The notes under the pieces were generated by a model, which worked only from the letters and a program-made list of their open reading frames with translations, had not been told where the DNA came from and did not search any database. Both the position numbers and the translations under genes were made by a program. From CALLVY01 sp937899855 (GTDB taxonomy: Bacteria > Bacteroidota > Bacteroidia > Chitinophagales > Saprospiraceae), in NCBI GenBank assembly GCA_039820405.1, contig JBCBQC010000014.1, positions 1-64,000 on the forward strand: a stretch of 64,000 nucleotides of DNA, given 5' to 3'. Positions 51,324 through 58,698 of the stretch are shown in pieces. Positions within the stretch are counted from its first letter, which is position 1; each line of letters starts with the position of its first letter.

Positions 51324-53087
51324 ATGATTCAAAACATACTTTTCTTCTTCCGGGCCACCCGTACTTCTCTGGCCCGTATGGCCTTCTGGGAATTTCTCCA
51401 CGGCTTTTTGATCGCGGCCCCTTCGGGAATCTTACTGCTGATCATCTGGGAGCTGTTTGCCCAGCCCCGCGACCCCCAGCGCATCTGGAGCCTCATCGCG
51501 GTGATGGCCACGCTCTTTGTTCTCCAATTGCTCGTTTCCCGCAAGGCCATCGTCCATACCAACAATGCCATCTTTAGCATGTGTGCCAAGATTCGCATCA
51601 TGTTGGGCAACAAGCTGCACCGGGTCTCGCTGGGCTACTACAAGAAAAACGATCCGGGTGATCTGGCCGCCATCGTCCTGCAGGATGTGGGCAATTTTGA
51701 GAGCATTTTTTCCCACACCATCGAAAGCATCTTCGGCGCCCTCTTCGGTACCCTGGTCCTGTCCAGCTTCCTGCTCTACCTCGATTGGCAACTGGCTCTT
51801 CTGATGCTCCTGGCCATTCCCGTAGGCTTTGGCTTTGTCTTCGTCGCCGGTCTTTTTTCCCAACGCTCCAACGAAGCCTACATCCGTTCCCGCAATGCGG
51901 CCAGCAGCCGTTTTATCGAATACATCCTGGGCATCGTTCACCTCAAGGCGTTCAACTTGACTGGAGACCGCCACGCCAAGCTGATCCGTACCTTTGACCG
52001 CCTGCGGCGCGACAGCATCCGCATGGAACTGATCCCCGGCCCCTTTGTGCTCACGGCCTTCGTGGTGCTGGAGCTCTTTTTTCTGGGAATGGTATACGTC
52101 GCCCTGGCTCGCTTCCAGGAACAGACCCTGAGCATCCCCGTGCTGATCGCCTTCCTCATCGTCGGCTATCGCCTGTACGAACCCCTCAAAATCCTGATGA
52201 TCAACTACACCATGCTCAAGTACATGAACGTCAGCGTCCGCCGTATCCGCCAACTGCTGGACGCTCCCCTCCAAAGTCACCGCGACGTTCCGCTGCCCAT
52301 GACCTACGATATCCAATTTGAGGACGTGAGTTTTGCCTACGACGATCGCCGTGTCCTCGACCGGGTGAGCTTTAAGATGCCCCACGGTGGGATGACCGCA
52401 CTGGTGGGGGCTTCCGGCTCGGGCAAAACCACCATCGTCAACCTCATCGCGCGTTTTTGGGACATCCAGGAGGGGCGGATCAAAATCGGTGGCGTGGACC
52501 TCGCGGACTTGCCGCCGGAGTCGATTTACGAACTGATTAGCGAGGTGTTTCAGGATGTTTACCTGTTTGACGATACCATCCTCAACAACATCATGATTGG
52601 AAATCCCCAGGCCAGCGAAGCGGCTATCGCACGCGTCATTGAAAAGGCGCAGGTGAGTGAGTTTTTGGAGGATCTGCCCGAGGGGCTGCACACCAAAGTG
52701 GGGGAGGGCGGCGCTCATCTTTCTGGTGGGCAAAAGCAACGCATCTCCATCGCCCGGGCCATGCTCAAGGACGCTCCCATCATCCTGCTCGACGAGGCCA
52801 CCGCTTCGCTCGACCCGGAGAACGAAATTTACATCCAACGCGCCATTCAGGAGTTGGTAAAAGATAAAAACGTTATCGTCATCGCCCATAAGCTTCAAAC
52901 GGTCCGGCACGCCGATAAGATTCTGGTACTGGAGGACGGCCGTATCCGCGAGCAAGGACGTCACGAAGATTTGCTGGCGCAGGATGGATTGTACGCTCGC
53001 TTTTGGCGGACTCAGCAGCGCAATACGGGGTGGAAGATTACGCGCCAAGCGGAGGGGGCGACCCCTGCCGCTCCCCCTTCGCAGTAG
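51324..53087 (+). CDS. ABC exporter-type half-transporter, IrtB/YbtQ-like
   Basis: A 587-residue half-transporter, partner of the preceding protein. The membrane domain covers about residues 15-320. The ATPase has Walker A GASGSGKTT near residue 361, signature LSGGQKQR near 465, Walker B IILLDEATASLDPEN near 488 and the IVIAHKLQTV H-loop. The C-terminus ends in a Pro/Ala-rich tail. The order TetR, methyltransferase, ABC, ABC makes a compact operon of about 4.9 kb. Direction of transport and cargo cannot be proved from sequence. Confidence 0.9.
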   Translation: MIQNILFFFRATRTSLARMAFWEFLHGFLIAAPSGILLLIIWELFAQPRDPQRIWSLIAVMATLFVLQLLVSRKAIVHTNNAIFSMCAKIRIMLGNKLHRVSLGYYKKNDPGDLAAIVLQDVGNFESIFSHTIESIFGALFGTLVLSSFLLYLDWQLALLMLLAIPVGFGFVFVAGLFSQRSNEAYIRSRNAASSRFIEYILGIVHLKAFNLTGDRHAKLIRTFDRLRRDSIRMELIPGPFVLTAFVVLELFFLGMVYVALARFQEQTLSIPVLIAFLIVGYRLYEPLKILMINYTMLKYMNVSVRRIRQLLDAPLQSHRDVPLPMTYDIQFEDVSFAYDDRRVLDRVSFKMPHGGMTALVGASGSGKTTIVNLIARFWDIQEGRIKIGGVDLADLPPESIYELISEVFQDVYLFDDTILNNIMIGNPQASEAAIARVIEKAQVSEFLEDLPEGLHTKVGEGGAHLSGGQKQRISIARAMLKDAPIILLDEATASLDPENEIYIQRAIQELVKDKNVIVIAHKLQTVRHADKILVLEDGRIREQGRHEDLLAQDGLYARFWRTQQRNTGWKITRQAEGATPAAPPSQ

Positions 53088-53119
53088 CCGCCCCGGTCAA
53101 GTTGCTAGCCCCCCGTTCC

Positions 53120-53788
53120 CTATCCCAATTGCTGTTGGCCTTGCTTTACGAGGCCCATAAACTGGGTCAGCTCCGAGCCGCCCTTGTCGTCGGCAAGGCG
53201 TTGGCTGCGGTAGCGCTCCGGTTGGGAGTGGAAGTACTCCAGGAGGGGGCGGGCACTGCGGAAGGAGGCATTGTCGGTATAGATGAGGGCTCCGGGACGG
53301 AGCTGGGGTTCGAGTAGTTGGAGTAGGGGTAGGTAAAGGTCATTCCACCCGTCGAGTAGCAAGAAATCGATGTCCGTTTCGACCTGGCGTAGGGTGCGTA
53401 GGGCATCGCCTTCGCGCACTTCGATCCAGGGGTCGAGGCCGGCTTCTCGAAAGTTGGCCCGGGCCACTCGGCACTTTTCGGGCAGCAATTCCGTGGTGAT
53501 GACGCGGCCTCCCGTTTGTTGGGCCGCCGCACCCAGATAGAGGGTCGAGATACCGAAGGAGGTCCCGAATTCGACAATGTGCCGCGCTTGGTTTTGGAGG
53601 AGGAGGTCGTAGACGAAGCGCCCCTGGTCGCGGGAGATGGGGAGGTAGGCGTCCTTCATGTCTTCGGGCCGCAGGGGGCGGAAGATACCGCGGGACAATC
53701 CCTTGAGGATGGTGAAGCGTTGTCGGTCGGCTTCGCCGTGGAGGCGGTCGAGGGTATGGAGGATGCGGGGATTTTGGATATGATGCAT
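53120..53788 (-). CDS. SAM-dependent O-methyltransferase family protein
   Basis: A 222-residue methyltransferase. Motif I IVEFGTSFGISTLYLGAA, motif II near VITTELLPEKCRVARANF and the DIDFLLLDGWNDLY region follow the CCoAOMT-like class I fold. It has no signal peptide and ends convergently 33 bases after the ABC gene stop. An upstream gap of 285 bases holds the repeat at 53950-54060. The substrate is unknown. Confidence 0.85.
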   Translation of the reverse strand: MHHIQNPRILHTLDRLHGEADRQRFTILKGLSRGIFRPLRPEDMKDAYLPISRDQGRFVYDLLLQNQARHIVEFGTSFGISTLYLGAAAQQTGGRVITTELLPEKCRVARANFREAGLDPWIEVREGDALRTLRQVETDIDFLLLDGWNDLYLPLLQLLEPQLRPGALIYTDNASFRSARPLLEYFHSQPERYRSQRLADDKGGSELTQFMGLVKQGQQQLG

Positions 53789-53949
53789 GCGTTGGTGGTG
53801 GTTTGTTGTGGTACAAAGGTCGGGCAGTTGTCCTTGGGGGTCAAGTAGTCTGGTTTTTGGGAGTCAGTATGCTGGAGCATACCATTGCTGATTGACAGGG
53901 GCTTGTGTGGGGGGGCTTAACGAAACTTTCACTTTTTGGAGGGGAGTGG

Positions 53950-54060
53950 AGCGCTTCGAGGGGAATGGGCGCTTCGAGGGGTTGGGACGCAGAGGGCGCT
54001 GAGGAGCGCGGAGATTCGCAGAGGGTGATGGGGCGCAGAGGACGGTGGGGCGCCCTGGGG
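53950..54060 (+). repeat. Intergenic repeat family, copy A
   Basis: The core at 53981-54023 begins GTTGGGACGCAGAGGGCGCT and ends ATTCGCAGAG. Its 43 bases are identical to the reverse complement of copy B and differ by one base from copy C. It is preceded by GCGCTTCGAGGGGAATGG-type direct repeats. Not coding in a consistent frame. Confidence 0.75.
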
Positions 54061-54073
54061 TGTGGAGTTGGAT

Positions 54074-54808
54074 TTACTCTAGAAAAGTAGCGTAGTCGGC
54101 CGTCGTTAGGATGCTGCTGCGGTAGGGGTAGTCCAGTTCGGAGTCCTCGGTGTAATTTTCCAGGGCCTCGTTGATGCCTTTCCCGCGTAGGTGTTCGGCA
54201 TTGCTGGGAAAATAGTAGGCGTAGCCACGGCCGGGTTGTTGGTTGCGAAAAAGGACCAGGGTACGGGGTGGACTTTTCGAGCGGTAAACCACTCGTCCCG
54301 CTCCAGATTCGCGGAGGAGAAATTTGCCCAGAATATTGGATTCGCGATCGACGCAGCCGTGTTCGCGTTCGTGGACGACCAAGCTTTCGGGGAAGCGGAG
54401 CTCGGTAGTGACGGGAAATTTAAAGTTCAGTTCGGTTTGGTAGCAATCGGGGGCGCCGCCGTCCCGGTCGTGCAGGTCAAAGGGAATTTTAACCACCAGG
54501 TTGCCGGCTTCGCGGCGGGCGAGTCCGCGGAGGTAATGCTCCGCCAGCAGGCTTTGTCGGAGCAAGGTATCGTTTTTACTGGCCAATAGGATTTGACGCA
54601 GCGAGTCCTGGCGCCGTTTCCAGGACCCTTCCTCCGGCGGGGTAGCGCTGGTGTCCGAGGGGGGGCTGCTTGGCGGTGCGGGGACCGAGTCCGCTGGGGA
54701 TTCGGTGGTCGCATTCGGCGCTTTGGTGGTGGGCGCGTTGCAAGCTAGGAGTAGGCCCGTCAGGAGGCAGAGGTACAGTGCGGGAAGGGACAATTTAGGC
54801 CTGAGCAT
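54074..54808 (-). CDS. Lipoprotein of unknown function
   Basis: A 244-residue protein from MLRPKLSLPALYLCLLTGLLLAC. The lipobox LLAC sets the lipidated cysteine near residue 23. A Pro/Ser/Thr-rich linker (PAPPSSPPSDTSATPP) follows. Then comes a compact domain with RDGGAPDCYQTELNFKFP, VVHEREHGCVDRESN and a final GYAYYFPSN block, with no known family. It overlaps the end of the acyl-CoA dehydrogenase gene by 14 bases and lies in the same direction, so it is its downstream partner in transcription. Confidence 0.65.
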   Translation of the reverse strand: MLRPKLSLPALYLCLLTGLLLACNAPTTKAPNATTESPADSVPAPPSSPPSDTSATPPEEGSWKRRQDSLRQILLASKNDTLLRQSLLAEHYLRGLARREAGNLVVKIPFDLHDRDGGAPDCYQTELNFKFPVTTELRFPESLVVHEREHGCVDRESNILGKFLLRESGAGRVVYRSKSPPRTLVLFRNQQPGRGYAYYFPSNAEHLRGKGINEALENYTEDSELDYPYRSSILTTADYATFLE

Positions 54809-56024
54809 CCTGAGGCGGCTTGATTTTTTGCTTGATGGTGTTGCGGCCAAGTTGGTACATGTGTACCTCGTCGGGGCCGTCGGCGATGCGGATGGAGCGG
54901 GCGTAGATCCAGGAGTAGGCCAGCGGCGTGTCCTGACAAACTCCCAGTCCTCCGTGGGCTTGGATGGCCCGGTCGATCACGGTACAGGCCATGGAGGGGA
55001 CGGCGATCTTGATCATGGCGATGAGGTCCTTGGCCTCCACAATTCCGAAGCGGTCAATTTTGTCGGCGGCCGCCAGGGTGAGCAAACGCGCCTGTTCGAT
55101 CTCGCAGCGCGAGCGGGCAATGTCCTGGCGAATGCTGCTGTACTGCGCGATTTTTTTTCCAAAGGTCATCCGGTCCGCCACCCGCCGGCACATCAAATCC
55201 AGCGCCCGTTGGGCCGCTCCGATCAGGCGCATACAGTGGTGGATTCGCCCCGGCCCCAGCCGCCCCTGTGCGATCCGAAAGCCCTGCCCTTCGCCGACCA
55301 GCAAATTGCTCGCCGGTACGCGGACGTTGTCCAGGGCAATCTCTGCGTGCCCCTCCGGCGACTCTACCGTTCCAAAAACGCGTAAGGGGCGCACCACGCG
55401 CACCCCCGGCGTATCCGCCGGTACAATGATCATGCTCTGCTGAACGTGGCGGTGCGCATCGGGATCGGTTTTGCCCATCACGATGTACAAGCGGGTACTG
55501 GGATTCATTGCCCCGGTCGACCACCACTTGCGCCCGTTGATGACGTATTCGTCGCCGTCCCTCACAATGGAAGTCTCGATATTGGTCGCATCGGAGGAGG
55601 CCACCTGCGGTTCGGTCATCAAAAAAGCCGAGCGGATGTCGCCATTCATCAGCGGCCGGAGCCAACGTTCCTGCTGCTCGGGGCTGCCGTACTTGGCCAA
55701 CACTTCCATATTGCCGGTATCGGGGGCGGAGCAATTAAAAATCTGGGAAGACCACAGGATGCGTCCCATCAGCTCGGCCAGGGGCGCGTACTCCAAATTG
55801 GTAAGGCCCGGGCTGAATTCGCCGTACTCCTCGGGCAGAAAAAGGTTCCACAAACCGGCCTCCTTGGCCAGCCCCTTGAGGGCCTCCAACTGGGGATAGT
55901 GCTGCCAGGGGTGGGTCTCGGTATATTCCAAATAATCCTGTTCAATCGGAAAAAGGTGTTCTTGCATAAAGCGATCCACCCGCTCCTGCCACTGCTTAGA
56001 CTTGTCCGTATACTCAAAATTCAT
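54795..56024 (-). CDS. Acyl-CoA dehydrogenase, ACAD10/11-like
   Basis: A 409-residue FAD enzyme that dehydrogenates acyl-CoA. Conserved blocks are FLMTEPQVASSDATNIETS near residue 135, ING RKWWSTGAMNP, and QAHGGLGVCQDTPLAY near 355. The FAD-binding MTFGKKIAQYSSIRQDIA and the C-terminal REHY-free helix fit ACAD10/11-type members. The divergent neighbour encodes an APH-fold kinase of the class found with ACAD10/11 and LvaA/LvaC, so the pair may degrade 4-hydroxyacyl-CoA by phosphorylation and elimination. This is an inference from context. Confidence 0.88.
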   Translation of the reverse strand: MNFEYTDKSKQWQERVDRFMQEHLFPIEQDYLEYTETHPWQHYPQLEALKGLAKEAGLWNLFLPEEYGEFSPGLTNLEYAPLAELMGRILWSSQIFNCSAPDTGNMEVLAKYGSPEQQERWLRPLMNGDIRSAFLMTEPQVASSDATNIETSIVRDGDEYVINGRKWWSTGAMNPSTRLYIVMGKTDPDAHRHVQQSMIIVPADTPGVRVVRPLRVFGTVESPEGHAEIALDNVRVPASNLLVGEGQGFRIAQGRLGPGRIHHCMRLIGAAQRALDLMCRRVADRMTFGKKIAQYSSIRQDIARSRCEIEQARLLTLAAADKIDRFGIVEAKDLIAMIKIAVPSMACTVIDRAIQAHGGLGVCQDTPLAYSWIYARSIRIADGPDEVHMYQLGRNTIKQKIKPPQDAQA

Positions 56025-56074
56025 AAAAGGAAATCATGTGTTTTCGTACCAAAATAAATAGCACCCCACGCCCC

Positions 56075-56215
56075 ATCCTCTTCCACGCCCGACTCCACCA
56101 TCCTCCACGCCCGACTCCACCATCCTCCACGCCTCCTCCTCCTCCTCTGCGAATCTCCGCGCTCCTCAGCGCCCTCTGCGTCCCAACCCCCTCGAAGCGT
56201 CCTACCTTCTTCAAA
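56075..56215 (-). repeat. Intergenic repeat family, copy B
   Basis: The core at 56145-56187 is the exact reverse complement of the core of copy A. It also contains a 21-base tandem repeat (CACGCCCGACTCCACCATCCT, twice, about 56086-56128). It sits in the divergent gap between the acyl-CoA dehydrogenase and the kinase genes. Confidence 0.75.
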
Positions 56216-56310
56216 GCACCCACCCCCACAAACTAACAAAAAAATCTCCAAACCCCACGCCGTATCAATTTTTGTTTTTACCTTTTGTCCACACCAATCA
56301 GCCCCCCACC

Positions 56311-57369
56311 ATGCCTCAGCAAGTACGCTCCGGTGAAGAACTGCCCGAAGCCCCGCTACTCGACTACCTCCACCGCGAAGCCCTCATCCCCACCACCGCC
56401 CAGGAGCTGGAGGTCCAGCAGTTTGCCAATGGTTTTTCCAACCTCACTTACCTGCTGCGGATCGGCGATCGCGAACTCGTCCTGCGTCGTCCCCCCTTTG
56501 GTGCCATCAAGCACGGGCACGACATGGGGCGCGAATACAAGGTCCTCTCCCAGTTGTACCGCGCCTTTCCCCAATCCCCGCGTGCCTTTGCCTACACCGA
56601 TGATCCCGCGGTGATGGGGGCACCATTTTACCTCATGGAAAAAATAAACGGGATCGTCCTGTCGTATCGTGAGGCGGTAAACCGGAAGATTCCGGCGGCG
56701 GATTTTGGGCAGATTGCGGACCAGTGGTTGGATACCCTGGTGCGGCTGCACGCCGTCGATTACCACGCGGTGGGGCTGGCGGATTTGGGGCGACCGGAAG
56801 GGTACGTGGCCCGGCAGGTCAAGAACTGGGGGCGGCAGTATTTGGCGGCGGCTACCGAAGACATCCCCGAGGCGAAGCAGGTGATGAGCTGGGTCGAGGA
56901 GCAGCAGCCCCGCGAGTACGACCACTGTTTGATTCACAACGACTACAAGTACGACAATGTCGTTTTTGCGGATGATCGTTGGACGTCGATCCGGGCGGTA
57001 CTCGATTGGGAAATGTGTACCTTGGGGGATCCACTGATGGATTTTGGGACTTCGCTGGCGTACTGGACCACGGCCGAGGACGATCCGATGATCGTACGGG
57101 GCTGGCCGTCGCCGACGGCATTGCCCGGCAATCCGGGGCGGGAGGCATTGGTGGCGGCGTACGAGCGGAAGCGGGGGCGGGCGGTGCCCCACCTGGTGTT
57201 TTATTATGCTTTTGGTTTGTTTAAGATTGCGGTGATTGTACAGCAGATTTACCAGCGCTACCAGCGGGGTTTGACGAAGGATCCGCGTTTTGCGGATTTG
57301 AATCGGGCGGCGCGTTTGTTTTGTACTTTGGCGTGGCGGGCGATTCAGCGGGGGCGGATTGAGGGGTGA
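56311..57369 (+). CDS. APH-fold phosphotransferase (ACAD10/11 N-domain-like)
   Basis: A 352-residue kinase of the aminoglycoside-phosphotransferase fold from MPQQVRSGEELPEAP; an ATG 13 codons upstream (56272) is in the AT-rich leader. The nucleotide loop LRRPPFGAIKHGHDMGREYKVL and the catalytic YDHCLIHNDYKYDNVVF with VLDWEMCTLGDP, the HxD/metal Asp motifs, are clear. It is divergent from an acyl-CoA dehydrogenase. A like kinase (LvaA, or the N-domain of ACAD10) phosphorylates the 4-hydroxyl of 4-hydroxyacyl-CoA, so this may be the same step. Confidence 0.87.
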   Translation: MPQQVRSGEELPEAPLLDYLHREALIPTTAQELEVQQFANGFSNLTYLLRIGDRELVLRRPPFGAIKHGHDMGREYKVLSQLYRAFPQSPRAFAYTDDPAVMGAPFYLMEKINGIVLSYREAVNRKIPAADFGQIADQWLDTLVRLHAVDYHAVGLADLGRPEGYVARQVKNWGRQYLAAATEDIPEAKQVMSWVEEQQPREYDHCLIHNDYKYDNVVFADDRWTSIRAVLDWEMCTLGDPLMDFGTSLAYWTTAEDDPMIVRGWPSPTALPGNPGREALVAAYERKRGRAVPHLVFYYAFGLFKIAVIVQQIYQRYQRGLTKDPRFADLNRAARLFCTLAWRAIQRGRIEG

Positions 57370-57389
57370 GTGCTTGGTGAGTGCTTGGT

Positions 57390-57520
57390 GGGCGCTTCGA
57401 AGGAGTGGGGCGCTTTGAGGGGAATGGACGCTTCGAGGGGGTTGGGACGCAGAGGGCGCTGAGGAGCGCGGAGACTCGCAGAGAATGAGTAGGCGCAGAG
57501 GACGATGGGGCGTGGAGGAT
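57390..57520 (+). repeat. Intergenic repeat family, copy C
   Basis: The core at 57441-57483 matches copy A at 42 of 43 bases. CGCTTCGA-type units precede it, and GGCGCAGAGGACGATGGGGCG follows as in copy A. It lies between the kinase and the quinone oxidoreductase genes. Confidence 0.75.
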
Positions 57521-57568
57521 GATGGGGGGGAGAAAAAAATTAGTTCACGTTTATAATTTTTGATTGAA

Positions 57569-58546
57569 ATGAAAGCCATTGTATGTGAAAAATTTGGACC
57601 GCCGAGTGATTTGGTCCTGCGGGAATTTCCGAGTCCGGTGCCGGGGCCGAAAGATGTTTTGATTGAGGTGCGGGCTTGTAGTGTTAATTTTCCGGATACG
57701 CTCATCATTCAGGGGAAGTACCAGTACAAGCCGGAGTTGCCTTTTACACCGGGCAACGACATTGCCGGGGTGGTAAAGGCGGTGGGGGCGCAGGTAACGC
57801 ATTTGTCGGTGGGGCAGGAGGTCTTTGGGTTCGTGATGCGGGGGGGCTTTGCGGAAGAGGTGGTGGCACCGGCGAAGAATATCTTCCCCAAGCCTCCGAA
57901 GATGGATTTTACGACGGCGGCCTCTTTTATGATGGCCTACAGTACGTCCTATCACGCACTGGTGGATCGGGCGCGTCTTCAAGCGGGGGAGACCCTCGTG
58001 GTGCTCGGTGCGGCGGGAGGGGTTGGACTGGCGGCGGTGGAGTTGGGCAAGCAATTGGGGGCGCGGGTGATTGCGGCGGCTTCGACGGCGGAGAAACTCG
58101 ATCTTTGCAAACAGTACGGTGCCGATGAGCTGCTCAACTATTCGGAAGAAAATTTAAAACAGCGAATCAAGGAATTGACCGACGGGCGGGGCGCCCAAGT
58201 GGTTTACGATCCCGTGGGTGGGGCGTACAGCGAAGCGGCACTACGGGCGACGGCCTGGGCGGGGCGTTACTTGGTGGTCGGCTTTGCGGCGGGCACCATT
58301 CCCCAAATTCCCCTCAACCTGCCCTTGCTCAAGGGCTGCGCTTTGGTCGGTGTTTTTTGGGGTAGTTTTGCCCAACAATTTCCCCGACAAAATATTGCGA
58401 ACACTCAGCAATTGCTCGCTTGGTTTGCGGAGGGCAAGCTTCGGCCGCACCTACACGCGACCTATCCCCTGGCCCAAACCGCCCAAGCCATCGAGGCCAT
58501 TATCAAGCGCGAAGTGCGGGGTAAAGTGGTGGTGGTCAACGAATAA
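57569..58546 (+). CDS. NADPH:quinone oxidoreductase-like MDR family enzyme
   Basis: A 325-residue zinc-free medium-chain dehydrogenase from MKAIVCEKFGPPSDLVLREF (the TTG nine bases upstream is not preferred). The GroES-like half holds PGNDIAGVVKAVG; the Rossmann half has VLGAAGGVGLAAVELGKQLGA near residue 145 and ends with the C-terminal REVRGKVVVV. Zinc ligands are lacking, as in quinone oxidoreductase or crotonyl/enoyl reductases. It lies in line with the kinase. It may reduce an enone or enoyl intermediate in that pathway, but this is an inference. Confidence 0.85.
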   Translation: MKAIVCEKFGPPSDLVLREFPSPVPGPKDVLIEVRACSVNFPDTLIIQGKYQYKPELPFTPGNDIAGVVKAVGAQVTHLSVGQEVFGFVMRGGFAEEVVAPAKNIFPKPPKMDFTTAASFMMAYSTSYHALVDRARLQAGETLVVLGAAGGVGLAAVELGKQLGARVIAAASTAEKLDLCKQYGADELLNYSEENLKQRIKELTDGRGAQVVYDPVGGAYSEAALRATAWAGRYLVVGFAAGTIPQIPLNLPLLKGCALVGVFWGSFAQQFPRQNIANTQQLLAWFAEGKLRPHLHATYPLAQTAQAIEAIIKREVRGKVVVVNE

Positions 58547-58638
58547 GGTCTTCGGGGAAGGCTGTAAAAAATTTGTTGAGAACGTAACGGTCTAGTTATT
58601 TGGCTAGGAGCCGGGGCAAAGGCCTTTTTTGGTCAACA

Positions 58639-58676
58639 TTCGATAGCAATGCGTGTTTCCCCATTGCTTTATCGAA
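58639..58676 (+). promoter_or_regulatory. Leader hairpin before the giant repeat protein
   Basis: TTCGATA pairs with TATCGAA and, after a TT bulge, GCAATG pairs with CATTGC, giving 13 pairs around a 10-base loop. The hairpin ends 22 bases before the start codon at 58699. It may be in the mRNA leader as an mRNA-stability element or attenuator. Confidence 0.4.
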
Positions 58677-58698
58677 AAGTTAGCCAAGAAAACAAACC

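Noticed and set aside
51432..53048. A 538-codon antisense frame inside the second ABC transporter gene
   Set aside because: It is a shadow of a GC-rich coding strand. The ABC protein has all motifs on the plus strand and the antisense product has no recognisable domain.
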